Below, one piece after another: positions 10,267 through 21,766 of a stretch of 64,000 nt of DNA. Source of the DNA: Chrysophaeum taylorii. Lineage: Eukaryota; Sar; Pelagophyceae; Pelagomonadales; Pelagomonadaceae. Below the pieces are notes generated by a model, which searched no databases, was not told the origin of the DNA, and worked only from the letters and a program-made list of their open reading frames with translations. Position 1 is the first letter of the stretch; each line of letters opens with the position of its first letter. The stretch lies in contig JAQMWT010000534.1 of the NCBI GenBank assembly GCA_029834535.1, positions 62,001-126,000 of the forward strand, written 5' to 3'. The translations under genes were made by a program, and so were the position numbers.

Positions 10267-10565
10267 ATGAAAGACTACGACACCTATGCCACTCCGGTCA
10301 CCGCCGACCTTTTTGTCAAAGAACAAATCCGCTTTGTTCGTTGCACGCTCCCGACCTATACTATTGTCGAGAACGTACCCCCTAACCCCCGAACTCACCA
10401 CGAGTGTGCTCAACTCGATTATTTATCAGCGCTTAGGCTACTTCCGCCACTCCGGCGTCTACAATGCCTCTGCTTTTGGCGATGTCATCAGCAAGACTCG
10501 CTATCTCGCTGTGTATGCCCGGCACCCGCTCGCCGGCTACAACCTCGAGAAAAACGCTTATCCTT
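10267..10565 (+). CDS. C5 methyltransferase part of Copia A
   Basis: Fossil part matching the methyltransferase of Copia B. The motif VI equivalent IVENVPPNPRTHHE and a motif VIII-like stretch are visible. See the Copia B entry for the full motif set. Confidence 0.7.
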
Positions 10566-11949
10566 AGTTATTAACCTCGCCTCCGTGCATGCTTCCTCTC
10601 CTGGATCCCAGTCACACCATCCCTGACGATCTCTGGATCGCCAAACCCGCCCTTCGTGGTACAGTGCCCCGCTCCACATTGGATTACTACCACCACAAGG
10701 CCACCTACTCCTACAAGCCCACCAACGCCTCGAAACTCTCGATTTCCGAGAATGCCCGCATCTGCCAAATGCTCGCACGTCTCACCAAGCCCTTCACGGA
10801 TCTCGGTCTAGATGCCGACGGCACCCCCTACGCCACAATGGCGTCAATTTCCAACCTACTGGTTTTCACGCTCCTGCACAACCATTTGTCGCAACACCCC
10901 ACTCTCGCCGCTTGGAACACCATCCGCTGTTTTCATGCTTCAGAGTCCCCATGTGCTTACCATTTGGATGGAGCCATCGCCAGCACCGCCGCTACTGCCG
11001 TCGCCTGTGGCTACTTCCCGCGCGCCTCCCTCACCCTTCATTCCAGGCCCCCTAAGACTTTAGACTGTTCCCATCAACCCGCAATCTTCTCCCCAACAAG
11101 CACTCCTTTGCCCTGGATGTTCCCAAGGGCACCGCCTTTCTGGTCGTCGCTTACACCACCTCCTTGGCCGCCGCTCACAGCTGTTCGCGCCCGTCCCCAC
11201 TTGGGTCCACTATATGAATCGTTCGCATCCTGGCTTTGCAGCGATCGACTCACAACGGCGAATTGCTCTCGATGACATGACCCCAAGGGACTCATTATGT
11301 CCAAAGCACGTCCCACTTACGCGGACTATGTCGGCCACATCGGAGACACGCTTCAGAAGAGAAGAGCACCAAGTGCTACTCGGTCACTGGCTCGTACCCC
11401 ACCAACACGAGCTACTCCAATGCTTTGCTGCTGATCTCTCCAGACCACATCCGTTACGCGACCCTCAACGAAATCGCAAAGTTTGGACACCACTCGGTAA
11501 ACCCGGAACTGCTCCGACTGTTCAAACAGCACCCGCCGTACTTCGCGTTCAAGGCACTGGCCAACGCCGTCCCGCACCACATGTTGCAGGCAAAGTACAG
11601 CTCTGTCCTCGCATTCCACGAATCGCACCACCACGTGAACCTTCACGTCGAATGGGCCACGATACGCCATGGCATCCCCAGCCCCGGAGACATCAACCAG
11701 GTTGCAGAATTCTTCTCGGCCATCTCCAGCCGTCTCTTAGCAGAGGAAGACCTGAACCTCACCTCCCTCTTCAATTGTACCGTTGCAGATGCTCACCATG
11801 ATGCGATCCGCAAACCAAGCAAATCGACAAAAAACCTCGAGACGCTTCTTGCCGAGGCAACCATTGCTAAAATCCGAGTCGACAAACCACCCACCCCCCC
11901 CCCAGCGCCCCGACTGCCGCTCTGCCTCCCTTGCACAAGCCCGGCACCA

Positions 11950-12960
11950 TTCAGCACGCCAAGAGAGTGCTTTTGGTCACTCGCTGGCACCGCATACACC
12001 ACCAGCAACCAGAGATTCTTCGCCGCACGATTGCCGCTAATGTAACGAATCTCCGCCCAGGTGATGATCGGTATCTGCAAGACTGCAGTGAATGCAAGCG
12101 CTGCCAATCGCATGTAAGCTTCAGTCACAAGAACAATTCCTGGTCACAGGACGAACTGGCCTACGCTCCTGGCCAACACCTCCACATGGATGTATCATAC
12201 CCGAGCATCCGCAAGTGCTACGGCGGATTTCGCCATATCATGCACTTTATGTGTATTATCCCTTACCCTGATCGCCGACTACGGTTGCGATGGAGGACGG
12301 TGCCTCATGAATCCTGAGCCTTGCGAGGGCATCCGCCCTCCCGGCGTAGGTTGGCACCTATTCGCCTCCCGGGCGGGCCGGTTGGCAGCCGGGACGTTCG
12401 AAGTGGGAAGGGGTATGGCCGGGGGCGAAGACGGAATGTTATCGACGAGTTGGTTGTCAGTCACATCGCGGTCTCCTCGTCGCATGGCGACAAGCTTGAT
12501 GGTCACTCTCCGCCGACCGACCTTTCGGCGCTCCTCGTCTACAGGCCCGTGATTCCGGACTGGCTCCTGTCGGTCCGGCCTGGCTCCCATGCTCGGGAGA
12601 GGTCTGAAGTTAAGTTATCTCAGCACACGAATGGGTCTATTTCCTGCGGAAATTAGACGCACAGGGTGTTCTGGCCGGCATCCTCTATGTGGTCAATGTG
12701 ATTAAAGTCGAATTCGATGTCAATGTGAAGATCATATTATCTGATGCCTTCTCAACTTTTCGCTCTGAAGCTTTCCACCCCCTCAAGGTGCAGCTTGATC
12801 TCCAATTCAAATCCTTGGTCGCCACCTCCACCAGCGGAACTTTGCTGAAAACATTATCAAGGAAAACACCCGAGGCACCGTAGTTCGTCTCCTCAACCTT
12901 CGCAGTGTACGCATCGAAGGAAAGTCTATTGCCGAGTATTATCACCCATTTGCTCTCCTG
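11950..12960 (+). CDS. Integrase part of Copia A
   Basis: Fossil integrase region: the zinc-binding stretch CSECKRCQSH and the first catalytic-Asp context HMDVSYPS match Copia B. A SINE-like element lies inside this part. Confidence 0.75.
12261..12614 (+). mobile_element. SINE-like retroposon inside Copia A
   Basis: About 354 bp inserted into the integrase region, shown by comparison with Copia B, where the flanks are contiguous (51840-51860). TTATC at 12256-12260 is repeated at 12615-12619, a short target duplication. The element starts CCTTACCCTGATCGCC and ends in a GTTA-type tail. Other copies are at 21279-21660 (-), 42574-42932 (+) and 54068-54253 (+). There is no convincing pol III A box, and only a weak B-box-like GTTCGAAGT. 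Confidence 0.75.
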
Positions 12961-14419
12961 CATAAGATCCAAGCCGACAACCAGCGCTCTCATGGACTGC
13001 CCTCGCGCACAAACATGAGATGCACCGTTTCCCCGGCGTATCATGTCACCCATGGCACCGCTCTTGAAGCTTCTCCCCTTTGGCGAACCTGTCACTTTTG
13101 TCTACCCTCAAAGTCACAAGCTGGAACCCTCCAGCGTCTCCGCCTCTTACTTTCATAGTAACAACTATCTCCCGAACCTCCCCGGAACGGACCGATTTAT
13201 CCGAGATGTTCACAGCTCTATCTTGCTTGTACATCAAGGGCGATATGGAAAAATCGTCACCTCAAACGACCTCCATGTCGACGCAGACATGCCAGTCAAC
13301 CGTAACAAGGAGATCGAACGGATCAAAGCACTTGCACAAATCCCACCAAAGGCACGACAAGAGGACCCGCTACCAGCTATAAGCGAACAGCAAATGCCGG
13401 AAATTAGACAGGAATCAAAAAATGAGGGCGAGACTCACGATGACGAGCACGATGATAAACCTAGCGATGACGACGAACACAAAGAACCGGATCCAACTCC
13501 CGCTGCTGATTCTAGTCCCGTCTGCAACGTGACACCTGAACAGGATTTTTCGTTCCTCAACCGGCCACCTCCGCCGGATGGTAACATTCCGATGCCCAAA
13601 CTAAAAGATCGCCTAGAGGTTGTTCTCGACGATCCAGGTTTTACTCCAGTTCTCGTGCATCGCAACCAGAGCGATAAGCTCAAAGCAGATCTCAATGACG
13701 AACGTGGATTTCGCATCCCTAAGGATCAACACTCTATGTCGTGAAACGTGTTGACGATGGAAAACTCTTCACCAGACGCATTATCGCCTCAGAGTATGGT
13801 CGCAACTGGAAATACCAGCAGGAGCAATCCACGGCTCACGCCACAGCCAACATGTCCAGCACATTGATGTTCCTCATCAGTGTCAGCGCTCTGCACCAGG
13901 GCCACGCCGCCAGCATCGCCTCTGCTCTCAACATTCGAAGAGATGCTAAGCCGCCTAATGATGTCCCGAAAGGATGTCTCCTAGCAAGTACCACACAAGA
14001 CTATGGTATCATGGGCGGCACCGCACTGGATTTGCAGAGAGAAACCGACGCAGAACTCTTGTATGTTGACTTCCCCAGGAAGCCATACCACTCATCTGTG
14101 TTGGTTGACCACCTTGATAACGACAATTCTGTTCTCAAGAACTACGTGTGCCATGACGACATGTCACCGGCAGAGTACTATGCGCGTCAATGGAACCAAG
14201 AATTCTGTTGTATGGGTTCCGCTCTTTTGCGGGACATCTCCGCGCATCAACACTACCATCTAGCTTCTCGTCACAGGCATGCCTTCATGCATGATTCTGG
14301 CGAACTCGGACACCTCTTCCTAAGTCAAAGTGATCCGAATCAACATTTTCTACAAGAAGTCATGGACTATGATTTGCAGCACGTCGATCATGTCGTGTTA
14401 CAGCTCGTGACTGCCGAAG

Positions 14420-15735
14420 ATATTGTCTACGAGCCCGAAAAGATTGTCGAACTCAAAGGACTCAGCGAAGAAGATAAGTTAAAGCACATCGCTTCGATTC
14501 GCAAAGAAATTGAAGGATTGTGCTCCAACGGTGTCTTCAAGCTGGAACCTTTACCGCCCGACCGTTCGTCTATCTCGACGAAACTCGTGCTGAAGATCAA
14601 GTATTTTGCTGACGGCACTCCGGACCGCTATAAAGCTCGTCTAGTCGCCCGAGGTTTCTTGGCACGTGTTGGCATTGACTTTTATGCCACATCCTCCCCA
14701 ACCGCAATGCTTGCTACCAACCGGCTACTGCTCGCCATCGGTGTGAAGCACAAGTTCCCGGTCGCGCACGAGGACATTCCTCAGGCATTCATCCAATCGG
14801 CACTCGATCGCCCCGTATGGATCGACTTTCCTCGTGGAATACGTGTCTCGCCAGATCTTATCCAGCAGATACAGAAGAACCATCCAGGGTCGAAGCTCGC
14901 TCTCCGACTCGTCAAGGCTCGCTATGGCCTCAAACAGTCAGCTTTGTTGTGGAACATTAAGCTCGACTCGTTTCTTCGACAACATGAGTTCGAACGCTCA
15001 CAAGTTGATACTTGCCTCTATATCAATTGGGGTCGATCTATCAACAAATGGGTATTACTATCCGTTTCAGTCGATGACTTATTGATCACTGGTACCAACA
15101 CTGCCAAAATTGCGTCTCTTCGCACCGCTTTGGGGACCGAATATGGCAAGAGTACATGGCATGACAACATCAGATCCTTTCTTGGCATCGTTGTTCACTA
15201 CGATGTCTCCGCTGGTCATCTCACTATGAATGTAGCAGCGAAGATCACTAAGATGCTCGCTGAGCATAAGCTCAACCTACATAGCCTAGACGTCCCCTAT
15301 TCGGACATCCTCATCCGAAAGCCTTCTACTAAACTTCTCTCGGACTTGGCTACTACCTTAGATATATTACGCCAAAACTTCCCTTTCTACTGTGGCACCA
15401 GCATTTATTTGTCTGTGACATGTCGGCCTGACATCACCACCTTGTGCAACAAGTGCTGCAAGGAGATGCACAACCCCGACCAAACACACCTTCTGCACTT
15501 ATATGTTTTACTTCGCTATTTAAAGGGCACTCCGAATGATTCCCTCGACTATTCATCCGCCAGCCCCTCTATTACCCCCTTTATTCAGCATCTGATCGCC
15601 CACTATCCTGAACTGCATCACCTTCGTTCACCTATTATCTGTTTTACTGATGCAAGCTTTGCTGATCGTTCTGACCCTCGCTTACGATCCAATTCTGGTG
15701 CATGTATATTCGTCTTTGGTAATCTCGTATTTTGA
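14420..15735 (+). CDS. Reverse transcriptase-RNase H part of Copia A
   Basis: Copia-type RT (RVT_2): KLVLKIKYFADGTPDRYKAR, an EDIPQAFIQSAL segment, and the YVDD-equivalent SVDDLLITG near 15070. RNase H shows CFTDASFADRSDPRLRSNSG near 15640. It is almost the same as Copia B. Confidence 0.85.
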
Positions 15736-16330
15736 TCTAGCAAACGACAAACTCTTACTGCCAAAAGAAGCTGAACTCATCGCCGCCAGCGCAGCCGCTG
15801 ATGAATGTCACTGGTTCTACAAGCTTTTCTCTCATCCCACCCCTATCTGTTTTCGTATGATCAAGCTCACGCTATCCCATTTTGCTTATTGATAACGCTA
15901 GCGCACCACATGTCGCTAATCATCCTAAAGTCAGTGCTCCTTCTCGTCATATTAACTTACGAGAATTTCGCATTCGTGACTACCAAGCTAGTTCGATCAT
16001 TAGACCTCTCTGGTGTCCTACTCTCTACCAGGTGGTCGCTGATCATTTTTCGAAGCTCCTTCCACGCAACTTTTTTCACAAGTTCCAAAACGCCTACGGT
16101 GTTCACTCCACTTCATCCTCCCCACCATCACATCAAGTTGCTCTTTCGGCTACTCTTCCACCGTACGACTCTGTCCAGAACACTCTCTACATTCTTGTCG
16201 ATGGTAAGACGCTTCCTGCTTAGTTTGATCCAGATTTCGCTCCCCGCGTTCAATCTGTAAGGGCGTAGAGATAGAAAATCTGAATTAGGGTTAGTACCCC
16301 CTATTTTAGGGTTAGTTCACTTAACTTCGC

Positions 16331-16986
16331 CACCTTTTCTTATCTAATCGCCCGCGCCGCCCGTCTTCCATCGCAACGACCAATATTATGAGAAACACAT
16401 CCTCTCGAACGTTAGAGCGAGCACAGATCATATTTGCTTGCCGCTTGCTCGGGCTCCCGTGAGGCGTTACAGCGTCGCTCGAGTGCAGAGAAATCTGCTG
16501 CCTCTTACCCTTATCCGTCCGTTGAGAACGTGATCTCTTCCTTACCCTTCTTCTTCCTTTCTACACAATCAAATAGTCCTCTGATAAATGTGCCTACGCT
16601 CATCATCATAGTCTAGCGCGTCCGGAGGTATCTAGCACTACAAACTTTACCTTTCTCGTGTGTAGTTCTAGATGCCGCCTGTCGCGTTCTGAGGATATAG
16701 GGAACATACCTTTTCATTCCCCGAATTAAATACTTCCAGACGTTCATGATGAGACGGAATGGTTTCCCAGGTGACTTACCACTGCTTGCTAAATGCTCTG
16801 CATCGAGAAAGAAACCTCTGTTGTCGTCTCCAATTTCTTTTTCGACGCTCAACGCCCCTCCTATCCCGCCGTGCGCAACGAGTAGTTATCACAACTGTGT
16901 TACCCTTCAGCAGAACGTGAGAACAGTGGTAGTCTGTCCTCGAATCCTTACTACTAATCGGCAAATGTCCTAACTACTAATCGACA
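16331..16986. other. Spacer with an inverted Copia B leader fragment
   Basis: Absent from the corresponding place at the left edge of Copia B. Bases about 16880-16960 (AACTGTGTTACCCTTCAG, then ACAGTGGTAGTCTGTCCTCG) are the reverse complement of 46690-46770 in the Copia B leader, so a second, inverted leader or LTR fragment lies here. No gene is seen. Confidence 0.5.
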
Positions 16987-17335
16987 GATGTTTGTCTGTT
17001 TGTTTGTCTTTAAATGTCGACTGCTAAGAGGGGTGTGTGTGTGGGGAGCATGAAGGATGTGGGTGGGTTTGTGGGTCTGTTTGTTTGTCTTTAAATGTCG
17101 ACTGCTAAGAGGGGGGTGTGTGTGGGGAGCATGAAGGATGTCTGTTTGTTTGTCTTTAAATGTCGACTGCTAAGAGGGGTGTGTGTGGGGAGCATGAAGG
17201 ATGTGGGTTTGTTTGTCTTTAAATGTCGACTGCTAGGGTGTGTGGGAGACAAAGGATGGGTTTGTTTGTCTTTAAATGTCGACTGCTAAGAGGGGGTGTG
17301 TGGGGAGCATGAAGGATGTGGGTGGGTTTGTGGGG
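16987..17335 (+). repeat. Minisatellite with TTTAAATGTCGACTGCTAAG core
   Basis: About five units of 55-80 bases: a GTTTGTTTGTC lead, TTTAAATGTCGACTGCTAAG, then GTGTGTGTGGGGAGCATGAAGGATG. Unit length varies by indels. One further unit is at 19664-19750, inside repeat R2. Confidence 0.85.
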
Positions 17336-17548
17336 TATGAGGGATGTGCCTGACGGGCGGAGATAAATACGCGGGACCTAGTCGGGGTCATCGCCGAGGC
17401 GTGGGGCAGGCGAAGAGAGGACGGGCCCCGCCCGTAGGTCGTACGCATGGTGCCGCCGGACGTATGTGCGACGAAGGGTGACGTCCTGCTGGGATCGGGC
17501 GGCCTGGGTGGGGTTCCCCGAGGCGGCGACATGGGTGAGGGCGTTTGT

Positions 17549-18485
17549 CCTAACTACTAATCGACAGATGTTTGTTTGTTTGTTTGTCTGTCCCTCGATT
17601 TAGGGTCCGAGGATGGATGACGTCATTCACAGTATCCCCTAACACTCCCCCCAAACCTCCACCTAAATCCAACAATACATGCCGCGTTTGGCTAATTTGA
17701 CGTTGAGCCTACAATGCTGTAAAATCCCAAATGTAGGTTTCTCGGACAACTATTAGGGTAAGGATCAGGTAGGCGCGAGAGTAAGGATCAGGTAGGCGCG
17801 AGAGCCAGACAGTGATCCTCCAAGCCGTCTATGGCGACCTCGGAGACTATTTCCACGACCCGCGGCGGCGGCTCTTTTTAGCCAGCGCGCCATTTTCACG
17901 CCCCGTCGAAACGATGTTGTCGATGCTGACAACGCGCCGGCATGAATGAATGACCACGGCCTTTTTTTCCCAAAGACGAGGCGTCGGAGTTCTTTTCGGC
18001 CGACGACTAGGTTGGGTCGGAAGACGACGCCTCGCTCTTTACAGTCGAGTTTTTTTTTTCAATTCCCTGACCACCACCACCAACGGCATGCTGACTTTTT
18101 CAGAGCGCGAGCTTAAAAAAGTCTTCGCAACCTCGAAAAACCGTCGCACGGCCACTGCAACGGTACCAGATACGTGATTGATCGTGTCGTTGTCGCCGAG
18201 GCTCCTCCAACCTGTATCCCTCAAGCCCCACCGAGGCCAAACGACGATCGACAAGAGCCAGGGCCAGACGCCCCGCGAGGTCGGCGTCCTCTTGCCCACA
18301 AGCCCGTCTTCTGTCACGCCCAGCTGCTCGACGTGGCTCTCTGTCGATCGGCAACTAACCCCGAGGATATGCTCTTCTGAGTGGAGTCGACGAGTCCGCC
18401 CTACCCCACACGTGCTGCGCAATATCGATCGACCGATAAGAGCCCCCTCCCGGCCTGGTAGGTGAACTCAATCACTAGGGTTTGA
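17549..18485 (+). repeat. Dispersed repeat R, copy R1
   Basis: Starts CCTAACTACTAATCGACAGA with a GTTT/GTCT microsatellite. It contains the doubled GTAAGGATCAGGTAGGCGCG, then CCTCCAAGCCGTCTATGGCG and CGAAACGATGTTGTCGATGC. It is close to R2 and R3 but has an extra segment near 17600-17750 and a diverged 3' end. No protein is encoded. It ends just before the bHLH promoter. Confidence 0.85.
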
Positions 18486-18548
18486 GATTGGGGCGAACTT
18501 CACTTGAAAGCTAGAACCCCCACTCTGGGGTAAGCGTGTTGGATGCGG

Positions 18549-18577
18549 CACGTGCTCGATAGTTTCGCAAGCACGTG
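18549..18577. promoter_or_regulatory. Twin CACGTG E-boxes at the bHLH start codon
   Basis: Perfect CACGTG at 18549-18554 and 18572-18577, each inside GCACGTGC, 23 bases apart (about two helical turns). The second ends two bases before the ATG at 18580. CACGTG is the classic site of bHLH factors having Arg at position 13 of the basic region, as the adjacent protein does, so autoregulation is a natural inference. The same pair is kept at 5405-5433. Confidence 0.55.
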
Positions 18578-18579
18578 CG

Positions 18580-19041
18580 ATGGCTTCGGACGAGGTCTGC
18601 GCTTTTGTGCAGGAGTTCCTCGAAGCGCCGCGGAAGCGGTCGCGGGATGAGGACGACAAGGCCGACCGGAAGCGCGAGCGCGAAAGAAGGCGACGGGCGG
18701 AAGTTGGCGAGAAGTTTGAGGAGCTCGCGCGCGTTCTGACATCCGCCGAACGGATCGTCGGCGCCGGCGCTGGTGCCGGCGCCGGCGCTGGCGCCGACGA
18801 TTCGCGCGTCGACGTTCTCCAGCGAACGATCGACACCATCAGAGCCCTCTGCGATCGGGCGACGGCCGCCGCGGCGACGGCGACGACTTCGCGAGGTGTC
18901 CAAACCGAAGCAACCGAAGCCGACGAGCAAGTCGTCGTCGTCGCGCACACGACCATGCCCCGCGCCTCGATCGAAGACCTCTTCCGCCAGGGCCGGGCCT
19001 TCGTCGCGGACCGACCCTCCTACTTTGCTAGAGCAGCTTAA
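18580..19041 (+). CDS. bHLH transcription factor
   Basis: A 153-residue intronless protein, nuclear by inference. Basic region at residues 28-39 (ADRKRERERRRR) leading into helix 1 (EVGEKFEELARVL, 41-53); a loop containing a (GA)n run (about 61-72); helix 2 at 75-91 (SRVDVLQRTIDTIRALC). The signature ER-x-RR-xx-V-xxx-F-xx-L is present: Glu35 and Arg39 stand at the positions (9 and 13) that contact CACGTG, while the usual His at position 5 is Lys31. No clear leucine zipper follows. The C-terminal part (IEDLFRQGRAFVADRPSY) is unassigned. The ATG was chosen because the frame opens there and the N terminus is shared with the fragment at 5436. Two CACGTG boxes abut the start. The flanks are repeats R1 and R2. 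Confidence 0.75.
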   Translation: MASDEVCAFVQEFLEAPRKRSRDEDDKADRKRERERRRRAEVGEKFEELARVLTSAERIVGAGAGAGAGAGADDSRVDVLQRTIDTIRALCDRATAAAATATTSRGVQTEATEADEQVVVVAHTTMPRASIEDLFRQGRAFVADRPSYFARAA

Positions 19042-19118
19042 CACTTTTATTATATGGGCGCCGAATGTCTTAGGCTACACCAGTAGTAGTAAAAGAGGCG
19101 TTCGCACGGCGCAAAGAG

Positions 19119-19412
19119 TTGGGCCTTCGAGCTTGCTGCGTCGATCCGCACGTCATCCTCGGGCCACTCTGCACGCTCGAATTTATTCTTGACCAAGCCC
19201 GGGAGGCTTCTCGAGCCCGACGACAGCTTTACTGTTGTCGCTCCCTCGAAAGCGACGACGAGGTATGCGAATTGTTTCGCGACGAAGACTTTTTATGGCG
19301 CCGGCCGGAAGCTACAGTTGATGTGTATGCGATAGGCACGACCGACCTTGGCGTTGTTGGGTTGCTTCTCGTCGTCGTTTATCCAGTACCTCAGCATCGA
19401 GATCATGCATGA
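19119..19412 (+). CDS. Coding fragment downstream of bHLH, unknown
   Basis: Ninety-seven codons with protein character (GPLCTLEFILDQAREASRAR, SDDEVCELFRDEDFLWRRPE) ending in a hydrophobic tail. The frame is open upstream from about 19098 (EAFARRKELGLRACC), so the ATG may be internal to an older exon. No domain is recognised. It is probably a remnant between repeats. Confidence 0.25.
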   Translation: MGLRACCVDPHVILGPLCTLEFILDQAREASRARRQLYCCRSLESDDEVCELFRDEDFLWRRPEATVDVYAIGTTDLGVVGLLLVVVYPVPQHRDHA

Positions 19413-19625
19413 TCAACAGGTGTGTTCGTGGACCACCAACGCGTCATCATCCGCTTGGGTTGCTTGGTGGTCCTCCCACGGGTATAGGGCCCCGCTTCCT
19501 AAAGGCTTACCCTCTTTCTAAGCCCGCCATCACAAACTTATCCCGTAATTGACATTATGCCCGCCTTCTATGACAATCATCTTCCTGATCCTGGGTATCC
19601 GTGGGTGTCTTAAATCGCCTACCGA

Positions 19626-20735
19626 CAAGCATGTTTGTCTGTCTGTCTGTCTGGCTGTCTGTTTGTCTTTAAATGTCGACTGCTAAGAGGGAGGGGTGTG
19701 TGTGGGGAGCATGAAGGATGTGGGTGGGTTTGTGGGGTATGAAGGATGTGCTGTCTGTCTGTTTGTCCCTCGATTTAGGGTAAGGATCATGTAGGCGCGA
19801 GAGTAAGCATCAGGTAGGCGCGAGAGCCAGACAGTGATCCTCCAAGCCGTCTACGGCGACCTCGCAGACTATTTCCACGACCCGCGGCGGCTCTTTCAGC
19901 GCTCCATTCTCACGCCCCGTCGAAACGATGTTGTCGATGCTGACAACGCGCGCATGACCGCGGCCTTTTTTTCCCGGAGACGAGGCGTCGGAGTTCTTTT
20001 CGGCTGACTAGGCTGGGTCGGAAGACGACGCCTCGCTCTTTACAGTCGAGTTTTCAACTCCCTGACAACCAACGGCATGCTGACTTTGATCGCGAGCTTA
20101 ATGTCTTCGCAACCTCGACCCGTCGCACGGCCACTGCAACGGTACCAGATACATGATCGATCGTGTCGTTGTCACCGAGGCTCCTCCAACCTGTATCGCT
20201 TAAGGCCCGCCTACGCCAAACGATCAACAAGAGCCAGGTCCAGACGCCCCGCGAGGTCGGCGTCCTCTTGCCCACAAGCCCGTATTCTGCCACGTCCAGC
20301 TCTACGTGGCTCTCTGTCGATCGGCAACCCCGAGGATACCCTCATCTGTCGACGACTCCACCCTACCCGTGCTGCGCAATACCGATAAGCCCCTCCCGGC
20401 GTCTACACGCACTGGTGAACTTACTGGCACCGCATTTCTGCCTGCTGTGGAGATGGGGACTAGGTGAGCTGATGACCAGGTGAACTTACTGGACCAAGTG
20501 AACTTACTGGGGTTTTTAGAGTGAACGCAACAGCGGCGTACGATCAAAGCGCCAGATTGGCGGCGCAAGGCGACGGCTGAAGGAGACGGGGTGAGTGGAT
20601 GTGAGCACGAGTGGGCTTACGCCGAACTTACTGGGGTTAGAGATTGGGACTAGGTGAACTTACTGGGACCAGGTGAACTTACTGGGGTTAGAGATTGGGA
20701 CTAGGTGAACTTACTGGCCTGCACTTGTTCTTAAT
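19626..20735 (+). repeat. Dispersed repeat R, copy R2
   Basis: Starts with a GTCT/GTTT microsatellite, includes one unit of the GTCGAC minisatellite, then the same about 650-bp core as R1 and R3, and ends in a GTGAACTTACTGG minisatellite and GGCCTGCACTTGT. R3 shares that 3' end. Confidence 0.85.
20413..20720 (+). repeat. GTGAACTTACTGG minisatellite in R2
   Basis: About seven irregularly spaced copies of GTGAACTTACTGG, linked by GACCAG or GTTAGAGATTGGGACTAG. It forms the 3' part of repeat R and recurs at 46307-46618. Confidence 0.85.
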
Positions 20736-21269
20736 CATAAAGCAACAGAGCCGATCCTCAAGTTGTGAGGACCAGGCACGCAAGTTGTTTGTGGTTGTGT
20801 GGCGAGAGAACGGCCATCCTCGTCCAGTGACTCCCATCGCGGCTTAAGGCGAGCGGCGCTTCCATCTGCCGCATGCCGGGCGCCTCCCTCACCCACCTGG
20901 TCGCTCTGCTGCGTCGATCGACCACGCCTTGTCGGCTTGGTCCAGAGAGACGCCAACGTGGAAGAGCCAGCTGTTCGGCCTTGTTTGGTCTCGTTGATCC
21001 ACGCTGCGGGTCGCTGCTTCCTGGAATGTCATCCTCTGCCGTCGAGATCTCGGTCGCGGCCGCGTCAATCTCCATCGAGCCAGACGCCGTCGACGAGCCC
21101 GCCCTCGATGAGGATGGCGATAGGCGACATATGCGCCCGTCCTTTAGAGTCCAATCTCACCATCACCCGCCCCCACCTCCGCGCATTACCTACCTACCCT
21201 ATGGACCTCGATAACGACGTCACCCTACCATGAGGCCGCCACTAACTTTCTTGCGACTAACCCATCCAG
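20736..21269. other. No firm gene; open frames on both strands
   Basis: A plus-strand frame (20799-21233) and a minus-strand frame (20758-21075) overlap. Neither has a domain. The plus-strand text includes an acidic AVDEPALDEDGD in one frame, but base composition alone could produce it. Confidence 0.35.
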
Positions 21270-21278
21270 CGTCGCCAA

Positions 21279-21660
21279 CCCACCAATTAATTCAATCAGC
21301 ACCTCTCCGAGCTGCTGGAGGCAGGCCGGACCGACAGGAGCCAGTCCGGAATCACGGGCCTGTAGACGACGAGGAGCGCCGAAAAAAAGGTCGGTCGGCG
21401 GAGAGTGACCATCAAGCTTGTCGCCATGCGACGAGGAGACCACCGCGATGTGACTGACAACCAACTCGTCGATAACCTTCCGTCTTCGCCCCCCAGCCAT
21501 ACCCCGTCCCACTGCGAACGTTCCGGCTGCCAACCGGCCCGCCCGGGAGGCGAATAGGTGCCAACCTACGCCGGGAGGGCGGATGCCCTCCCAAGGCTCA
21601 GGATTCATGAGGCACCGTCCTCCATCGCAACCGCAGTCGGCGATCAGGGTAAGGGATATA
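21279..21660 (-). mobile_element. SINE-like retroposon, minus orientation
   Basis: About 382 bp, flanked by CGTCGCCAA at 21270-21278 and again at 21661-21669 (a 9-bp target duplication). Its 5' end is at the right (ATCCCTTACCCTGATCGCC on the minus strand). The body matches the 12.3-kb and 42.6-kb copies, but the last roughly 80 bases differ and lack the clean GTTA tail, so it may be an older subfamily. Confidence 0.75.
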
Positions 21661-21766
21661 CGTCGCCAAACACCCCCCTCGAAGAAGCCCAATTCCCCTG
21701 CCAAACTACTGTAGCCTACATTGTAGAGCCACTACTACTCAGGTGCTGCGGTGCCCGTCGTCCGTC

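Larger units (their letters stand above)
10193..16325 (+). mobile_element. Copia A: methyltransferase-bearing Ty1/Copia fossil
   Basis: Parts in order: part of a cytosine-5 methyltransferase region (about 10.27-10.57 kb, with following sequence to 11.27 kb), integrase (about 11.95-12.96 kb), reverse transcriptase and RNase H (about 14.4-15.74 kb). Gag and protease parts were not found. The order IN before RT identifies Ty1/Copia. It is closely similar throughout to Copia B (a few percent difference by eye), so both copies are fairly young. A short motif, TAGAGATAGAAA followed by AGGGTTAGT, occurs near both ends (10195 and 16267) and may mark LTR remnants. The copy is broken, with perhaps ten breaks, and carries a SINE-like insertion in its integrase region. 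Confidence 0.85.

Noticed and set aside
16987-17335. CRISPR array (repeated 20-mer with intervening sequence)
   Set aside because: The intervals are similar to each other and of varying length. It is a eukaryotic minisatellite.
18580-19041. Minus-strand frame of 177 codons over the bHLH gene
   Set aside because: The sense frame has a recognisable basic helix-loop-helix. The antisense one has no motif.
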